Positions 1 to 10,387 of a stretch of 64,000 bases of DNA are shown in pieces. The stretch's first letter is position 1, and each line of letters starts with the position of its first letter. The translations under genes and the position numbers were made by a program. The stretch lies in assembly GCA_017311315.1 (NCBI GenBank), contig CM029666.1:40760225-40824224 (forward strand), in the 5' to 3' direction. The notes under the pieces were generated by a model, which was not told the origin of the DNA, searched no databases, and saw only the letters and a list, made by a program, of their open reading frames with translations. The DNA is from Dendrocalamus latiflorus (taxonomy: Eukaryota; Streptophyta; Magnoliopsida; Poales; Poaceae).

Positions 1-1383
1 ACAGTTGGCAGCACTAATTGGAGCAGCTAGCTAGGATCCCTAGCTACTGCAATTTCTTAGGGCCTCTTAGGATCTCTTGGATGGTCCCTGGCTGGGGGTT
101 CCAACGCGAATTGTGGGCAACAAGCCGGCTAGGAAGAAGCCAAGTGCTTATTTGGGCTTTTTTTAGATGGTTTATGGCTGAAAAGCACAGTAGCTGACTG
201 AAAAAATACTGTAGCTGACAGAGGCTTATTTAGCATAATTAAATTTAAAAAAATAAAAAATGTTAGCTCATTACGTATAATACAAACAAATACGGGAAAA
301 AAGAACCGGCAAAAAAGCTCAACAAAAAAAACCAAAAGTTCAGAAAAAGACGAAATTTATGAATAATGAAAAATAAGCCGGAAGCTAGAAGCTGAAGCCC
401 AATTGATGCTGCAGTAGGCCCGTAGCTTTTTTTTTCCAGTAATGGCACCCGCCGTCAATTATTTACGTCATTGGTACCTCTCTGAGCGTGAATCACCATG
501 GCGCTGACACGTGGCTATTTCAACGACTGGGGAGTATGGATCCGTGGCCTGGGAGCGTAGGATTTTGCTGGCCTTGGCATGCGCAACGGATTGTTGGGGA
601 GGCCGTGACCCATGGACGGCAAGCACAGAAAAGGGGCGCTGAAAGCTGCGGCCCCTGAGCGCGGAAAAAGGCCAAAGCCGAGCACGAAAAAGTCCCCAAG
701 TGAGCGGAAAAGCGGTGGCCAGACGCATCGCCTACTGTCCCCCAGCGCGGAAAAACGTAGACACCCACTCGCCACCCATCCACGCGCCTTCCTCTCTTTA
801 ATCCAGAGCTTTTGGCCTCCTGGCTACTGTCATTTGTCTGCACATATCACCTCTTGCTCTTTGCATGTTCCTAGCCCCGTTTGTGCACCGCGCATGGCTT
901 GGTAATAAATTGAGAGGTGCGTAGGTGAGGCTAGCACTTCGTTCGTCTAACCTGAGGAACTCCAGCAAACCGAGAGAGGAAGAGGGATTTGCACTACCTC
1001 ATTTCAAGTTTGAAGGCGGTGTATTTATGAAAGTTGTAGAACAGCCTGCAAGCATCAATAATAGGTAATTTTCTTGCAACTTGTAGTATCGTTTTCACAA
1101 TGCAATTAGCATGTAATTACATGCTAATAGATGTTAGTGCGTTATAGTGGCAGTAAAAGAAGAGTCGAGTAGTAGTAGCCTAATTAATGATATTGTTTAC
1201 GACCATGTTATTCAAATTGTTCCAAGATTATTAGTGATGTAGTATACCATTTGAATGAGAGGCACATGACCTTATTTAGGTATGTAAGAAGGTTGTTCTT
1301 CCCTTTTGTTTTTAGAAGCAGTACAAACTAATTGGTGCTAGAGTATGGATAGTTTGTACACATGTAGTTTGTGAAAGTAGTAT
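1..1383. other. intergenic, no gene recognised
   Basis: I see no supported gene here. The short open frames lack recognisable motifs and lie in low-complexity sequence. The stretch at about 125-440 has the look of a small non-autonomous transposon (related 'gggctt...gcttattt' sequence in opposite orientation near both ends), but I could not define ends or a target duplication. Confidence 0.5.
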
Positions 1384-1790
1384 TGCAACTTAATAAGGGA
1401 GAGCACATGAAATCACTGGCGTTCGCATGGCTAGGGTAATTAAATCTTGACGGTAGTTAAATATAATTGTATGTAACAAATAGAATTTTATTTTGAGTAC
1501 TATATGCAACATAGTAAGTGAGAGCAAATGAAATGGTAGCGTAATATAATTGCATAGAAAAAAATCAAAATTAATTTAAAATAAGGCATGAAAGATAATA
1601 AGTTAGAGTACATAAAATGGTAATTAACATAAATGTACGTCACAAATAGAAATTAATTTGAAGTAAGGTATGCAACATAATAAACGAGAGTACATAAATT
1701 GGTAGTATAATATAATTATATATAAAAAATAGAAATTATTTTAAAATAAGACATGCAACATAATAAACGAGAGTAGATAAAATTCTAGTC
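1384..1790. repeat. AT-rich tandem repeat, ~83-bp unit
   Basis: A unit beginning 'tgcaacataataaacgagag' or close variants recurs at about 1384, 1505, 1589, 1671 and 1754. The spacings are 121, 84, 82 and 83 bp; the first copy carries extra sequence and the last is truncated. The units share a body of the type 'aaatagaaattaatttaaaa'. Copies are diverged, so the array is not recent. I see no coding potential. Confidence 0.7.
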
Positions 1791-2201
1791 AAATGCAATA
1801 ACGCAGATTGGTCGTTAAATGTGTCAATGCCTAAAACAATAGCATTTAAACTCTTAGGGAGTACGAGTATATTGCATTTGTGAGTTATCCATTGGATATG
1901 GAGCCTATTCTTTACAGTTTTTGGTTTCTGGTTTTTGACTTTTCTACAGTAACTTGTTTTTAAATAGAGTATCTTTTTAAAATGGAATTTACAAATTACT
2001 TAGTACACATTGTAGCGACTTCATTTATATCGGTAAAAACTGCACAATAATTTCAGTTGCTTTATAATCTCTTACAAATAACCAAAAATAACAAGTGGCA
2101 GCACAACCATAAGAAACACATCCCATAGTCGCCTCACGTTCATGCCACGTAAGATGGACTTTGGTGGACAGCAAGCAACTTCATGACGCGTACGTTCTGG
2201 T
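1791..2201. other. intergenic, no gene recognised
   Basis: AT-rich sequence between the tandem repeat and copia element A. No open frame or motif was recognised. The last five bases (ctggt, 2197-2201) are the probable left target-site copy of element A. Confidence 0.5.
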
Positions 2202-2384
2202 TGTTACAAGAGAGGTTTGAGACAAGTGTTTGAGAGAAAGATTGCTTTTCATTAATCAATTCTGAGACTGTACATTGCTTTATATAGATGATGAATGGGT
2301 GGCATAAAAGGTGCCTTTATGGAAAGGCATCTGTCCCTTTTGCTATAACTGTATATTGGGCAGTTTTGTAACTGGTGTTTAACA
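2202..2384 (-). repeat. 3' LTR of copia element A
   Basis: 183-bp direct repeat of 9147-9329, beginning TGTTACAAG and ending GTTTAACA on the plus strand. It differs from the other copy by about 8 substitutions clustered in the half toward 2384, and there are no indels. Confidence 0.92.
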
Positions 2385-2700
2385 CTCCCCCTTGACAATG
2401 TATCTTCACATGATCACCTTGATTCATCATCTTGAAATAACTCCTCCAAAACCCTGTAGGAAAAATATGATGAGAACCGATAGAGTAGATATGCCATGAA
2501 AAACTCCTTTAAAACCCAGTGGGAAAATTTAAGGAGAAAAATGATATGGCATATATTTGATTATATCTCTTTAAAAACCCTTGTGGGAAAATAGAGATAT
2601 ATTTATGATTACGTTGTTATATTGCCTCATTAAAAACCTTGATGAGAAACCTTTAGAGGAAAAACTCATAAAGGGAAAAAGAGTACAATATCTGTATTTG
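2385..2700 (-). other. copia A 3' UTR with polypurine tract and repeated motif
   Basis: Next to the LTR the minus strand reads aagggggagt, a polypurine tract used to prime plus-strand DNA synthesis. Upstream, a motif of the form 'TTTTCCCAC.GGGTTTTAA' on the minus strand (plus: aaaaccc..tgggaaaa) recurs four times in loosely conserved form between about 2445 and 2660. Each copy can fold as a small CCC/GGG stem. Such 'aaaacc...gaaaa' repeats occur before the polypurine tract of several plant copia families. Their role is unknown. Confidence 0.6.
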
Positions 2701-2710
2701 AATGGGTTAA

Positions 2711-5700
2711 GTCTTTAGGAGATTTCTCCCCCCTGACATCTGCATATCACGTAGTCTTCGCATACCAATTCCATGAACACATTTTTGGAATGTGGAGGTT
2801 GGTAATGACTTGGTGAACAAGTCTGCAAGATTATCACAAGACTTAGTTTGCAGAATATTTATTTCTCCACTCTCTTACAATTCATGTGGGTAAAATAGTT
2901 TAGGTGCAATATATTTTGTGATATTGCTCTTTATGTAACCCGTTTGCATTTGAACAACGCAAGAAGCATTATCTTCGTAGATAATGGTAGGTGATGTAAT
3001 AGCACCTACACCACATGATTGTTGTATGTGGTTAATCATTCTGCGAAGCCATACACATTCACGTGATGCTTCATATAATGCAATTATTTCAGAATGATAA
3101 GTGGATGTAGCCACTAGAGTCTGTTTTGAAGACTTCCAAGAGATGGCTGTTCCACCGTGTAAAAATACAAAGCCTGTTTGAGATCTGACATTATGGGGAT
3201 CTGATAAATAGCCAGCATCTGTATATCTTATTAAATTCACAATTTTATTCTTCTGGAAGAATAGACCGAGATCTTTAGTGCCTTGAAGATATCTAAAGAT
3301 ATTCTTTACTCCCACCCAATGTCTTTTGGTTGGAGTAGTGCTATATCTAGCAAGTAGATTTACCGCAAATGCAATATCCGGCCGGGTGCAATTTGCAAGG
3401 TACATAAGCGCTTCGATAGCACTGAGATATGGAACCTCGGGTCCCAATAGCTCTTCATTGTCATCTCGGGGTCTAAATGGATCTTTGTCCCTGTCTAGAG
3501 ATCGAACAACCATGGGGGTTTTCGATGGATATGCTTTGTCCATATTGAATTTCTCCAATATTTTTTGGACATAGGCTGATTGATGCACTAGGATGCCTGA
3601 ATGAAGGTGCTCAAGTTGTATACCTAAGCAAAATTTGGTTTTACCCAAATCCTTCATTTCAAATTCCGTCATAAGATGATTACGTGCTTCATCTATATCT
3701 TGTGTGTTACCAATGATATTAAGATCATCAACATACACAGATATAATGCAAAATCCTGTTGAGAATCTTTTGATGAACACGCATGGGCAATCATCATTGT
3801 TGGAGTATCCATTTTTGGTTAGGAACTCACTTAGTCGGTTGTACCACATTCTACCCGACTGTTTCAAGCCGTATAAAGACTTGTTCAATTTTACACAATA
3901 CATATTGCGATTTGCGTTCGGATTCGGAATTGAAATTCCATCGGGAACTTTCATGTATATGTCCGAATCAAGTGACCCATAAAGATATGCAGTCACTACA
4001 TCCATCAACTGAAAAGATAGATGATTTTTAACTGTCAATGAAATTAAGTATCGAAATGTTATTCCACTCATTACTGGAGAATAAGTTTCATTGAAATCAA
4101 TGCCGGGTCTCTGCGTGAACCCTTGTGCTACAAGCCTTGCTTTGTATCTCACCACCTCATTGTTTTCATTCCGTTTGCGGACGAAAACCCATTTGAAACC
4201 GACAGGGAATACTTTGGGAGGTGTATGTATCACATTGGTGAATACATTTCTTTTCTTGAGCTAGGTAAACTCCGCTTGAATTGCATCCTTCCATTGATTC
4301 CAGTCCGAGCGTTGTTTGCACTCTGCCATGGTCTTAGGATCTAGATCATTTTCAAGGTTATTTGCAATTGTTGTGGAGAAATAAATGTCGACAATTGTAG
4401 TCTTACGATCGTATGATTCTCCAGAATCAGTATAGTTAGTGGAAATTTCTTGGACCCCTGGTGACTCAATGTTATTTCCCAAAACATTTGAGTCGGGGTA
4501 TTCCGATATCCCAGGATCAGTATTTGAGTGCACTGTTGATCTGGGTTCAAGGATCCTTTGGTGTCTATCAACTTGAGGTTGATTTGCATTTACATTCTTT
4601 TGTTTCCTTTGTCGCTTGTTAGAAGCTGTATCCGCCATTTGTACCGTAATTCTCCCCCCTCTTGTTTTGAACTGGGAGTTGAGTGCTATTTTGCGGTACC
4701 TCCACTCTTTCAGGTACATTTCTGGCAGGATTATAGAATTTTGTGACACCCTTATAACCAGTAAATGCATCTGGCAGATTATTTGCAATGTTTTGCAAAT
4801 GAATGATTTTCTGAACTTGAAGTTCAGTCTCTCTGGTACGTGGGTCTGAGGCAGGAATGCCTTGTACATTCCGATTAATTTCCTGGCATTCAGTTTGTTA
4901 CTTGTTGCCTCCCCTAATGCCGAAAAATGTTCCTCATTGAAATATGCAATCAGCGTACCGGGCTGTAAACAGGTCCCCTGTGAGGGGCTCGAGGTATTTT
5001 ATGATTGACGAAGATTTATACCCAACATAGATCCCAAGTTTCCTGTGCGGTCCCATTGAGGTACGCTGCGGTGGTGAGATCGGTACGTACGTAGCGCAAC
5101 CGAACTTTCGCAGATGGGAAATATCTGGTGGATTTCCACGTACTAATTGTAGCGGGAAGTGCTATGATATGCAGTTGGACGCAATTGGATTAAGTCAGCA
5201 GCGTGTAAAACTGCATGACCCCAACATGATGTTGGTAAATTGCAATTCTGTAGTAATGGTCTTGCAATGAAATTGATTCTCTTGATAAGAGATTCTGTTA
5301 AACCATTTTGTGTATGGACATATGAAACAGAATGTTGAACTTGTATCCCAAGAGCCATACAATAATCATTGAATGCATGGGATGAAAATTCAGCAGCATT
5401 GTCCATTTGAATTGATTGAATTCGATATTCAGGATAATGTGCTCGTAATTGGATAATTTGACCAATTAACTTAGCAAATGCATGGTTTTGTGTGGATAAA
5501 AGACACACATGTGACCATCTAGTAGATACGTCAATGAGAACCATGAAGTATCTGAACGGTCCACACAATGGTTGTATAGGACCACATATATCTCTTTGAA
5601 TGCGTTCAAGGAATTTAAGTGGTTCAGCTCTGATTTTAAGATAAGAGGATCTTAAAATCAATTTTCCGGTGGCACAACAAGTGCACACAAAATCTGAGGA

Positions 5701-6233
5701 TTCCGGAAATTTTGTTTTGAGATATGTATGACCAATTGAATTGCGAATAATTTTCCTCATCATTCTAATGCTTGGGTGGCCAAGGCGATCATGCCATGTT
5801 TGGAATGTGTTAGTGTTTTGGAAAATTACTTTGTACGCAATATGTTGAACGGGTTTGATGTATGTATAGTACAATCCGGAGTTTAAAGATGGAATTTTTT
5901 CTAGTACTTGTTTGTCATATCCGTTGTGTTTGGTTAAGAGGAGATATTCCTCTTTGTTGTCATTGCGGGTTTCAAATGGAAACCATTCTGACGGATATCT
6001 CTATAACTAAGTAGGGTACATGTTGAATCGGGATACAAGAGTGCATCCTCAATTTCCAATTGTGTACCCATAGGGAGAGTGATAGAGGCGCGACCAGAGC
6101 CTACTATCGTTGCATCACGTCCAGCGATGGTTAAAACATTTCCTTTCCTCCTAGTAAGAGTTAGGAAATATTTTGTGTCCCTAAGTATAGAGTTTGTAGT
6201 ACCACTATCCACAAGGCATAATTCCTCCTCCAT
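2711..6233 (-). pseudogene. pol: copia A pol remnant (protease-integrase-RT-RNase H)
   Basis: Starts at the protease segment (6233-5934) with the active-site motif DSGTTNS. A one-base loss near 5980 shifts frame into the GAG-pre-integrase and integrase part (5874-5143), which shows the zinc-binding HDRLGHPS motif and MDNAAEFS of the catalytic core. A second one-base loss near 5155 ends that frame. The hinge continues at 4869-4261 and stops at TAG 4261-4263, followed in frame by reverse transcriptase (4233-2875) with YVDD and SLYGLKQS motifs, then RNase H. A TAA at 2875-2877 interrupts RNase H; the same frame then reads the usual end (NLADLFTKSLPTSTF) down to about 2720. No continuous polyprotein can be made. 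Confidence 0.9.
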
Positions 6234-6433
6234 TGGATCGACTCCAAAAATCTATATACACAAAAGAAGAATTTAATGAAATTCTTATAGTAGCATATAT
6301 AGAATACATACAATTTTATTTTACAATACCGAATATGTTCGATATATGATTGTAGCATACAAGCTTACAATATAGATGACAACATTATTTATATTACAAC
6401 ACTATAGTACTTATGAGCTATGGAACGAGGAGT

Positions 6434-7465
6434 CTAATTGAGATCTCCAAACATGTCTTGAGAATGAAAATTCTCAAGTGTGTCCTCAGTGCACATGAGA
6501 TCATCCTTCTTTGTAGAAGCACATGCGTCTTTGAGTTCTTGAAGGAACTTTGGAGAACATCCGACTGCATCATTGTTGGATGTGAGATTGAAGTGTGCTT
6601 CAAATCGCTTCTCTTCAGCATTCTTGCCGTGAGCCAAAGACTGGAGGTAGAGGTTCACAAGATGCTTCGGGGTGCGGCATTTCTTGGTAGGATGGTTGTA
6701 GCAACCACAGTTTTGACAAATTTCAGTTTTGTCAACTTGCTTACCAGAATTGCCTTTACCTTTCTTGAATCCACTTGGTTTTTGCTTCTTGTTGCGTTTG
6801 TATTTACCTTTAAAGTTCTTTGAGTGATTGTGTGAACCACTGAACTTGTTGTTATTTTGATTAGCATGAACTTCAGGAAGTGGAGCAGCCCCAATGGGAC
6901 GTTGCTAATTATTCTTTAAAAGAAGTTCAGCATGCTTTTCTGCCAGAAGCATGATATGCATAAGATCAAAATAAGTTTGGTAATTTGCAGCACGCCATTG
7001 CTGCTGTAGGACCCTGTCAGATGGGAGCATAGTCGAGAGAGTCTTCTCTATTTTGTCCGCATCCGTTGGTTCCTTGTCACAAAAACGCAATTTAGAGCAA
7101 ATTGTATGAAGGGCATGGTTATATTCTCCAACAGATTTGAAATCTTGGAGTCTAAGATGTGCCCATTCATGATTAGCCTCAGGTAAGATAACAACTTTCT
7201 GTTGTTCATATCTATTTTTGAGGGCTAACCATAATGTGAGTGGATTCTCCTCATACAAATATTCAGCCTTCAAATCCGGATGTATGTGATTCCGTATTAT
7301 ATTCAAAACAGAATATTTCACAATATCTTGAGGAATTTGATCAGCTGGAGGATCAAATATCACCCGTTGCAACCCACGTGTGGTTAGGTTGATTTTGAGG
7401 TCCATAGCCCATGTAGGGTAATTGGTACCATCGAGAGCGAAGGGCTCAAAATCTTTGGTAGCCAT
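6434..7465 (-). pseudogene. gag: copia A gag remnant with one in-frame stop
   Basis: The chosen start (ATG 7465-7463) begins MATKDFEPFALDGTNYPTW, typical of the Gag of a grass copia family. The capsid-like part reads to residue 186, where TAG at 6907-6905 interrupts it. The same frame continues with QRPIGAAPLPEVHANQ, the usual family continuation, then a basic stretch and a perfect CCHC zinc knuckle (C-QN-C-GCYN-H-PTKK-C) and ends at 6434. One nonsense mutation therefore separates the capsid part from the nucleic-acid-binding knuckle. About 200 bp of AT-rich sequence in another frame follows before the protease. Confidence 0.9.
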
Positions 7466-9146
7466 TTAAAACCTACATGAAAAGTACACCATAATGAATT
7501 AATTTATATGAGGTAAATTAATGTGTACGGTAATGTTGTAATAAAATGCAAAATATGTGGAAAACAATATGAGTATTGTAATCCAAATGAATATATATCC
7601 AAATTAAATATAACATATGATTATATTTATAATACCGTGTAATCACAATATTGGTGGTGAACACCAATTTGTACGGCATAGCGTACAAGCAAAGTGCCAT
7701 AAATTGTGATTTTATGGTATTTATGGTAGGTATAATATTTTGCAAAAAAATTCCAAATTATTAAGTACAATGGTACTCACTAAATGTGAATTTGTAATTT
7801 TAAATTTGCGAAAGATAGCAAATGTAAATATGGTCGCAATGCATATTGTAAAGAAATTGCAATAAAATAATCCGAAATATGTAAAAGTTATTGAAATGTG
7901 CATGCACATTTATTTGAACAATTACATAATTTTCAGATCCTGTAGGGACTGAAATGCTAATTTATAAATGTACAAACCGACGGGTACAATTATAAATAAG
8001 CGCAAGGACTATACTGTAAATATTACAATACAAATTTGTTAAACATAAAAATTCTGCATTTGTCATGAACTAGAGGGGGGGATGCAAATTTGCGGCAACC
8101 TGGGCTGAAGCCCATTTGGCCTTTGGGCCCATGAGAAATGGTGGGGATTTAATGGGCCAAAACCCATTTTTAGGGAGCACTATATAAATGAGGGTGGGGG
8201 GATTTTAGGGTTTCCCCCCAAACCCTAGTCCAGCCGCCACATGGGGGAGCCGCCGGCCGGGCGCCGCTGCCGCTGGTCGCCTCGGGCGCCACCACCGTCG
8301 CCGGCCGGGCCGGGCGCCGCCGCCGTCGGTCGCCTCGGGTGCCACCCCCGCCGCTGGTCGGGCCGAGCGTCGCCGCCTCCTGGCTTTTTGGCGCCGCCGC
8401 TGCTGCCGGCCGCCGGTCGCCGTCACCGCCAGGCGCCTCCGCCGCCCAGATGCCGCATCCGCCCGCCACGCCCCGGCTGCCTCCACCGCCCGGCCGCCTC
8501 GGGCGCCTCGCCTCTCCGGCCGCCTCGCTGTGCCGCGCCGAGCCGGGCCGCCGCCGCCGACCGTGGGCCGCACCGGCCGCGCGCCGTGCGCCACCGTGGG
8601 CTGCGCAGCCGCGCCTCGGGCGTCGTGCGCCTCGGGCCGGGCCGCGCCGGGCTGTGCTGGCCGCGCGCCGCTCCGGGCTGCGCCGGCCGTGCACCGCTCC
8701 GAGCCGCGTCGGCCGCGCGCCGCGCCGCCGGCCACCTCCCCTCTTCTCCCGATCTACGTCGAGGAGAAGGCGTCCTCTACGGAGGAGGCCGGTGGAGGAG
8801 TGCGGATCTGGAGGCCGGGACGGCGGTTAGCCACCGCGGAAGCGTGCGCGGGTCGTCGGTAAGGTCCATAGCGTGGAGCCCGCGCTGGTGAGAAGACGCC
8901 GTGCACCGCCCATGGACGACGACGATCCGGCCGAGAGCCATGGCCGGTGGAGATGATGGTGGTGGTCGTCGGGCGTGATGGTTGTGGTTGCGCATGGAGA
9001 GGAGCAAGAATAGCGTGCAGAGTTTCATGCAGGGAGTCGACTAATGCAAGAACTTCAAGTAATGCTTGTCTGTGATTTGCACATAGTGCCAGTGCCATTA
9101 CCTTTCTCTGTTGTATTTGTGTAGATGGTTGAGCGTGCTGATAACG
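7466..9146 (-). other. long leader of copia A
   Basis: Non-coding leader between gag and the 5' LTR. The first part (7466-8080) is AT-rich. About 8235-8760 is extremely GC-rich (proline/arginine/alanine low-complexity in every frame, so the open frames there are not evidence of coding). On the minus strand the sequence directly after the 5' LTR reads CGTTATCAGCACGC, the position of a primer-binding site, but it does not match the common initiator-Met pattern. Confidence 0.6.
8101..8228 (+). promoter_or_regulatory. antisense promoter-like block in copia A leader
   Basis: Reading opposite to the retrotransposon, this block has several TGGGCC/GGGCCCA elements (8101-8168; known as site II type motifs in plant housekeeping promoters), a TATA box (ctatataaatg, 8180-8190), and two telo-box-like sequences (tttagggttt 8204-8213, aaaccctag 8220-8228). 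An ATG follows at 8241 with a 216-codon low-complexity frame, and a donor-like ggtaaggt lies at about 8858. The motifs are visible. That they form a working promoter, or a captured gene 5' end, is inference. Confidence 0.4.
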
Positions 9147-9329
9147 TGTTACAAGAGAGGTTTGAGACAAGTGTTTGAGAGAAAGATTGCTTTTCATTAA
9201 TCAATTCTGAGACTGTACATTGCTTTATATAGATGATGAATGTGTGGCATAAAAGGTGTATTTATGGAAAGACATCTGTCCCTTTTGTTACAACTGTACA
9301 TTGGGCAGTTTTATAACTGGTGTTTAACA
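9147..9329 (-). repeat. 5' LTR of copia element A
   Basis: Second 183-bp LTR. On the minus strand it carries a TATA box (ctatataaag; plus-strand positions 9223-9232), the probable promoter of the element. The sequence just right of it (ctggc) matches 4 of 5 bases left of the other LTR. Confidence 0.92.
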
Positions 9330-9975
9330 CTGGCGACCCGTGAGTACTTTCCGTTACCTCGGTCCGGGTCGCGAACGAGGAATGGACTGCCACCTTTGAA
9401 AAGAAGTGCGGAGGCAGCGGAGACGGGCGTTGGTCCAGCGTGCACGGAGGCCAAACGCCGTGATAGCATCGGAAGTCGTACCATATCAAAATGGCATGCA
9501 TGGCAGGTAGCAGCAGCCGCAGCGATCGCCCGAGCGCTCGCGCCACGAGACCACGCATCACGCGCAGAGGGGAAAAAAAGGGAAGAGAGACGAAGCGGAT
9601 GGGGTTGGAGCCTTGCGGTGCGTCCGGGCATGCATGTGCTGTATGGTTTTCGGTGTGGTGCTGCGCCTGCACTGCTGCCTCCAACGGCAATGCAATGCTC
9701 GTCCTGTTCCACCTGCTGCGCGTCCTCTTCTCGGGCGGCGTAATGGGCGCCGGGATAGCCGTTTCCTGTTCGAGAGGACGAGAGCTGCATGCCACTCAGT
9801 TTTTTTTCTTTTTTGTTGGGGTGCTAACACTTTAAACTATATTATCTTTACTATTTTAAATATTGTAGTTGGTAGTGGTGGTGGTGCATCTGCTAAGTTT
9901 CATTTGAAATTACTCGCCGACAGATGGGACCAGATCATCAGCTTTCTGACACTTCCCCTCACCCTCATGACGTCA
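9330..9975. other. intergenic, no gene recognised
   Basis: Moderately GC-rich single-copy-looking sequence after copia A. Overlapping open frames exist on both strands but none shows a motif I recognise. Confidence 0.45.
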
Positions 9976-9983
9976 TGTCCCAA

Positions 9984-10379
9984 CAGGCCCGTCGAATCCC
10001 AAGAGCGAAGTGAGCGACCGCTCAGGGCCCCCAAAAGTCTACGATGAAGGCCCATAGCAGGTTAGATTTCTCAATCCTCAGCCCATGCCGGCCAGGGGCA
10101 ACTGAAGCGCCGCGGCACAGGCTCAGCGATCGCTTCGACGCGAAGACTCCGTCGCCTGTCCGTGCCGCCGCGCCGCTGCGAAGTGCGAACTGCGTCACCT
10201 CGTCCAGTCGTCCTTGTGATTCCTCCGCCCTCCACGGAGACGCGTGACACGGCACGGCTCCGGCGACCGGCGGCCGGGTGACGCAGAGCGCCGATCGACA
10301 AACTTCGACATGATTTTATATATTTTAGGGCCCCAATTGCATTTCGCTCACGGTCCTCCAATTCCTGGAGACGGCCCTG
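9984..10379. mobile_element. short non-autonomous hAT-type element
   Basis: 396-bp element flanked by a perfect 8-bp target duplication, tgtcccaa (9976-9983 and 10380-10387), the length typical of hAT transposons. Terminal inverted repeats are CAGGCCCGTC at the left and CAGGGCCGTC (reverse complement) at the right. The right subterminal part has the 'ggggccctaaaatatataaaa' look of a common grass hAT family. It has no transposase. Confidence 0.85.
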
Positions 10380-10387
10380 TGTCCCAA

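Larger units (their letters stand above)
2202..9329 (-). mobile_element. Ty1/copia LTR retrotransposon A (degenerate)
   Basis: A complete but dead element read on the minus strand. Two 183-bp LTRs (2202-2384 and 9147-9329) begin TG and end CA. By eye they differ at about 8 positions (~96% identical), which makes this the oldest of the four LTR elements here. Flanks ctggt and ctggc are a 4-of-5 target-site match. A polypurine tract adjoins the 3' LTR. Domain order on the minus strand is Gag with CCHC knuckle, protease, integrase, reverse transcriptase, RNase H, the Ty1/copia order. Gag and pol carry several in-frame stops and at least two single-base frameshifts. The leader between 5' LTR and gag is unusually long (about 1.7 kb) and holds a very GC-rich block. 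Confidence 0.93.

Noticed and set aside
8170..8891. Long overlapping open frames on both strands in the GC-rich leader of copia A
   Set aside because: Very high GC removes stop codons from every frame. The translations are Pro/Arg/Ala low-complexity without motifs, so only the promoter-like motifs were kept as an observation.
9984..10379. CAGGGCCCCC at 10022 as the left end of the small hAT element
   Set aside because: The flanks there do not match. CAGGCCCG at 9984 gives a perfect 8-bp duplication.
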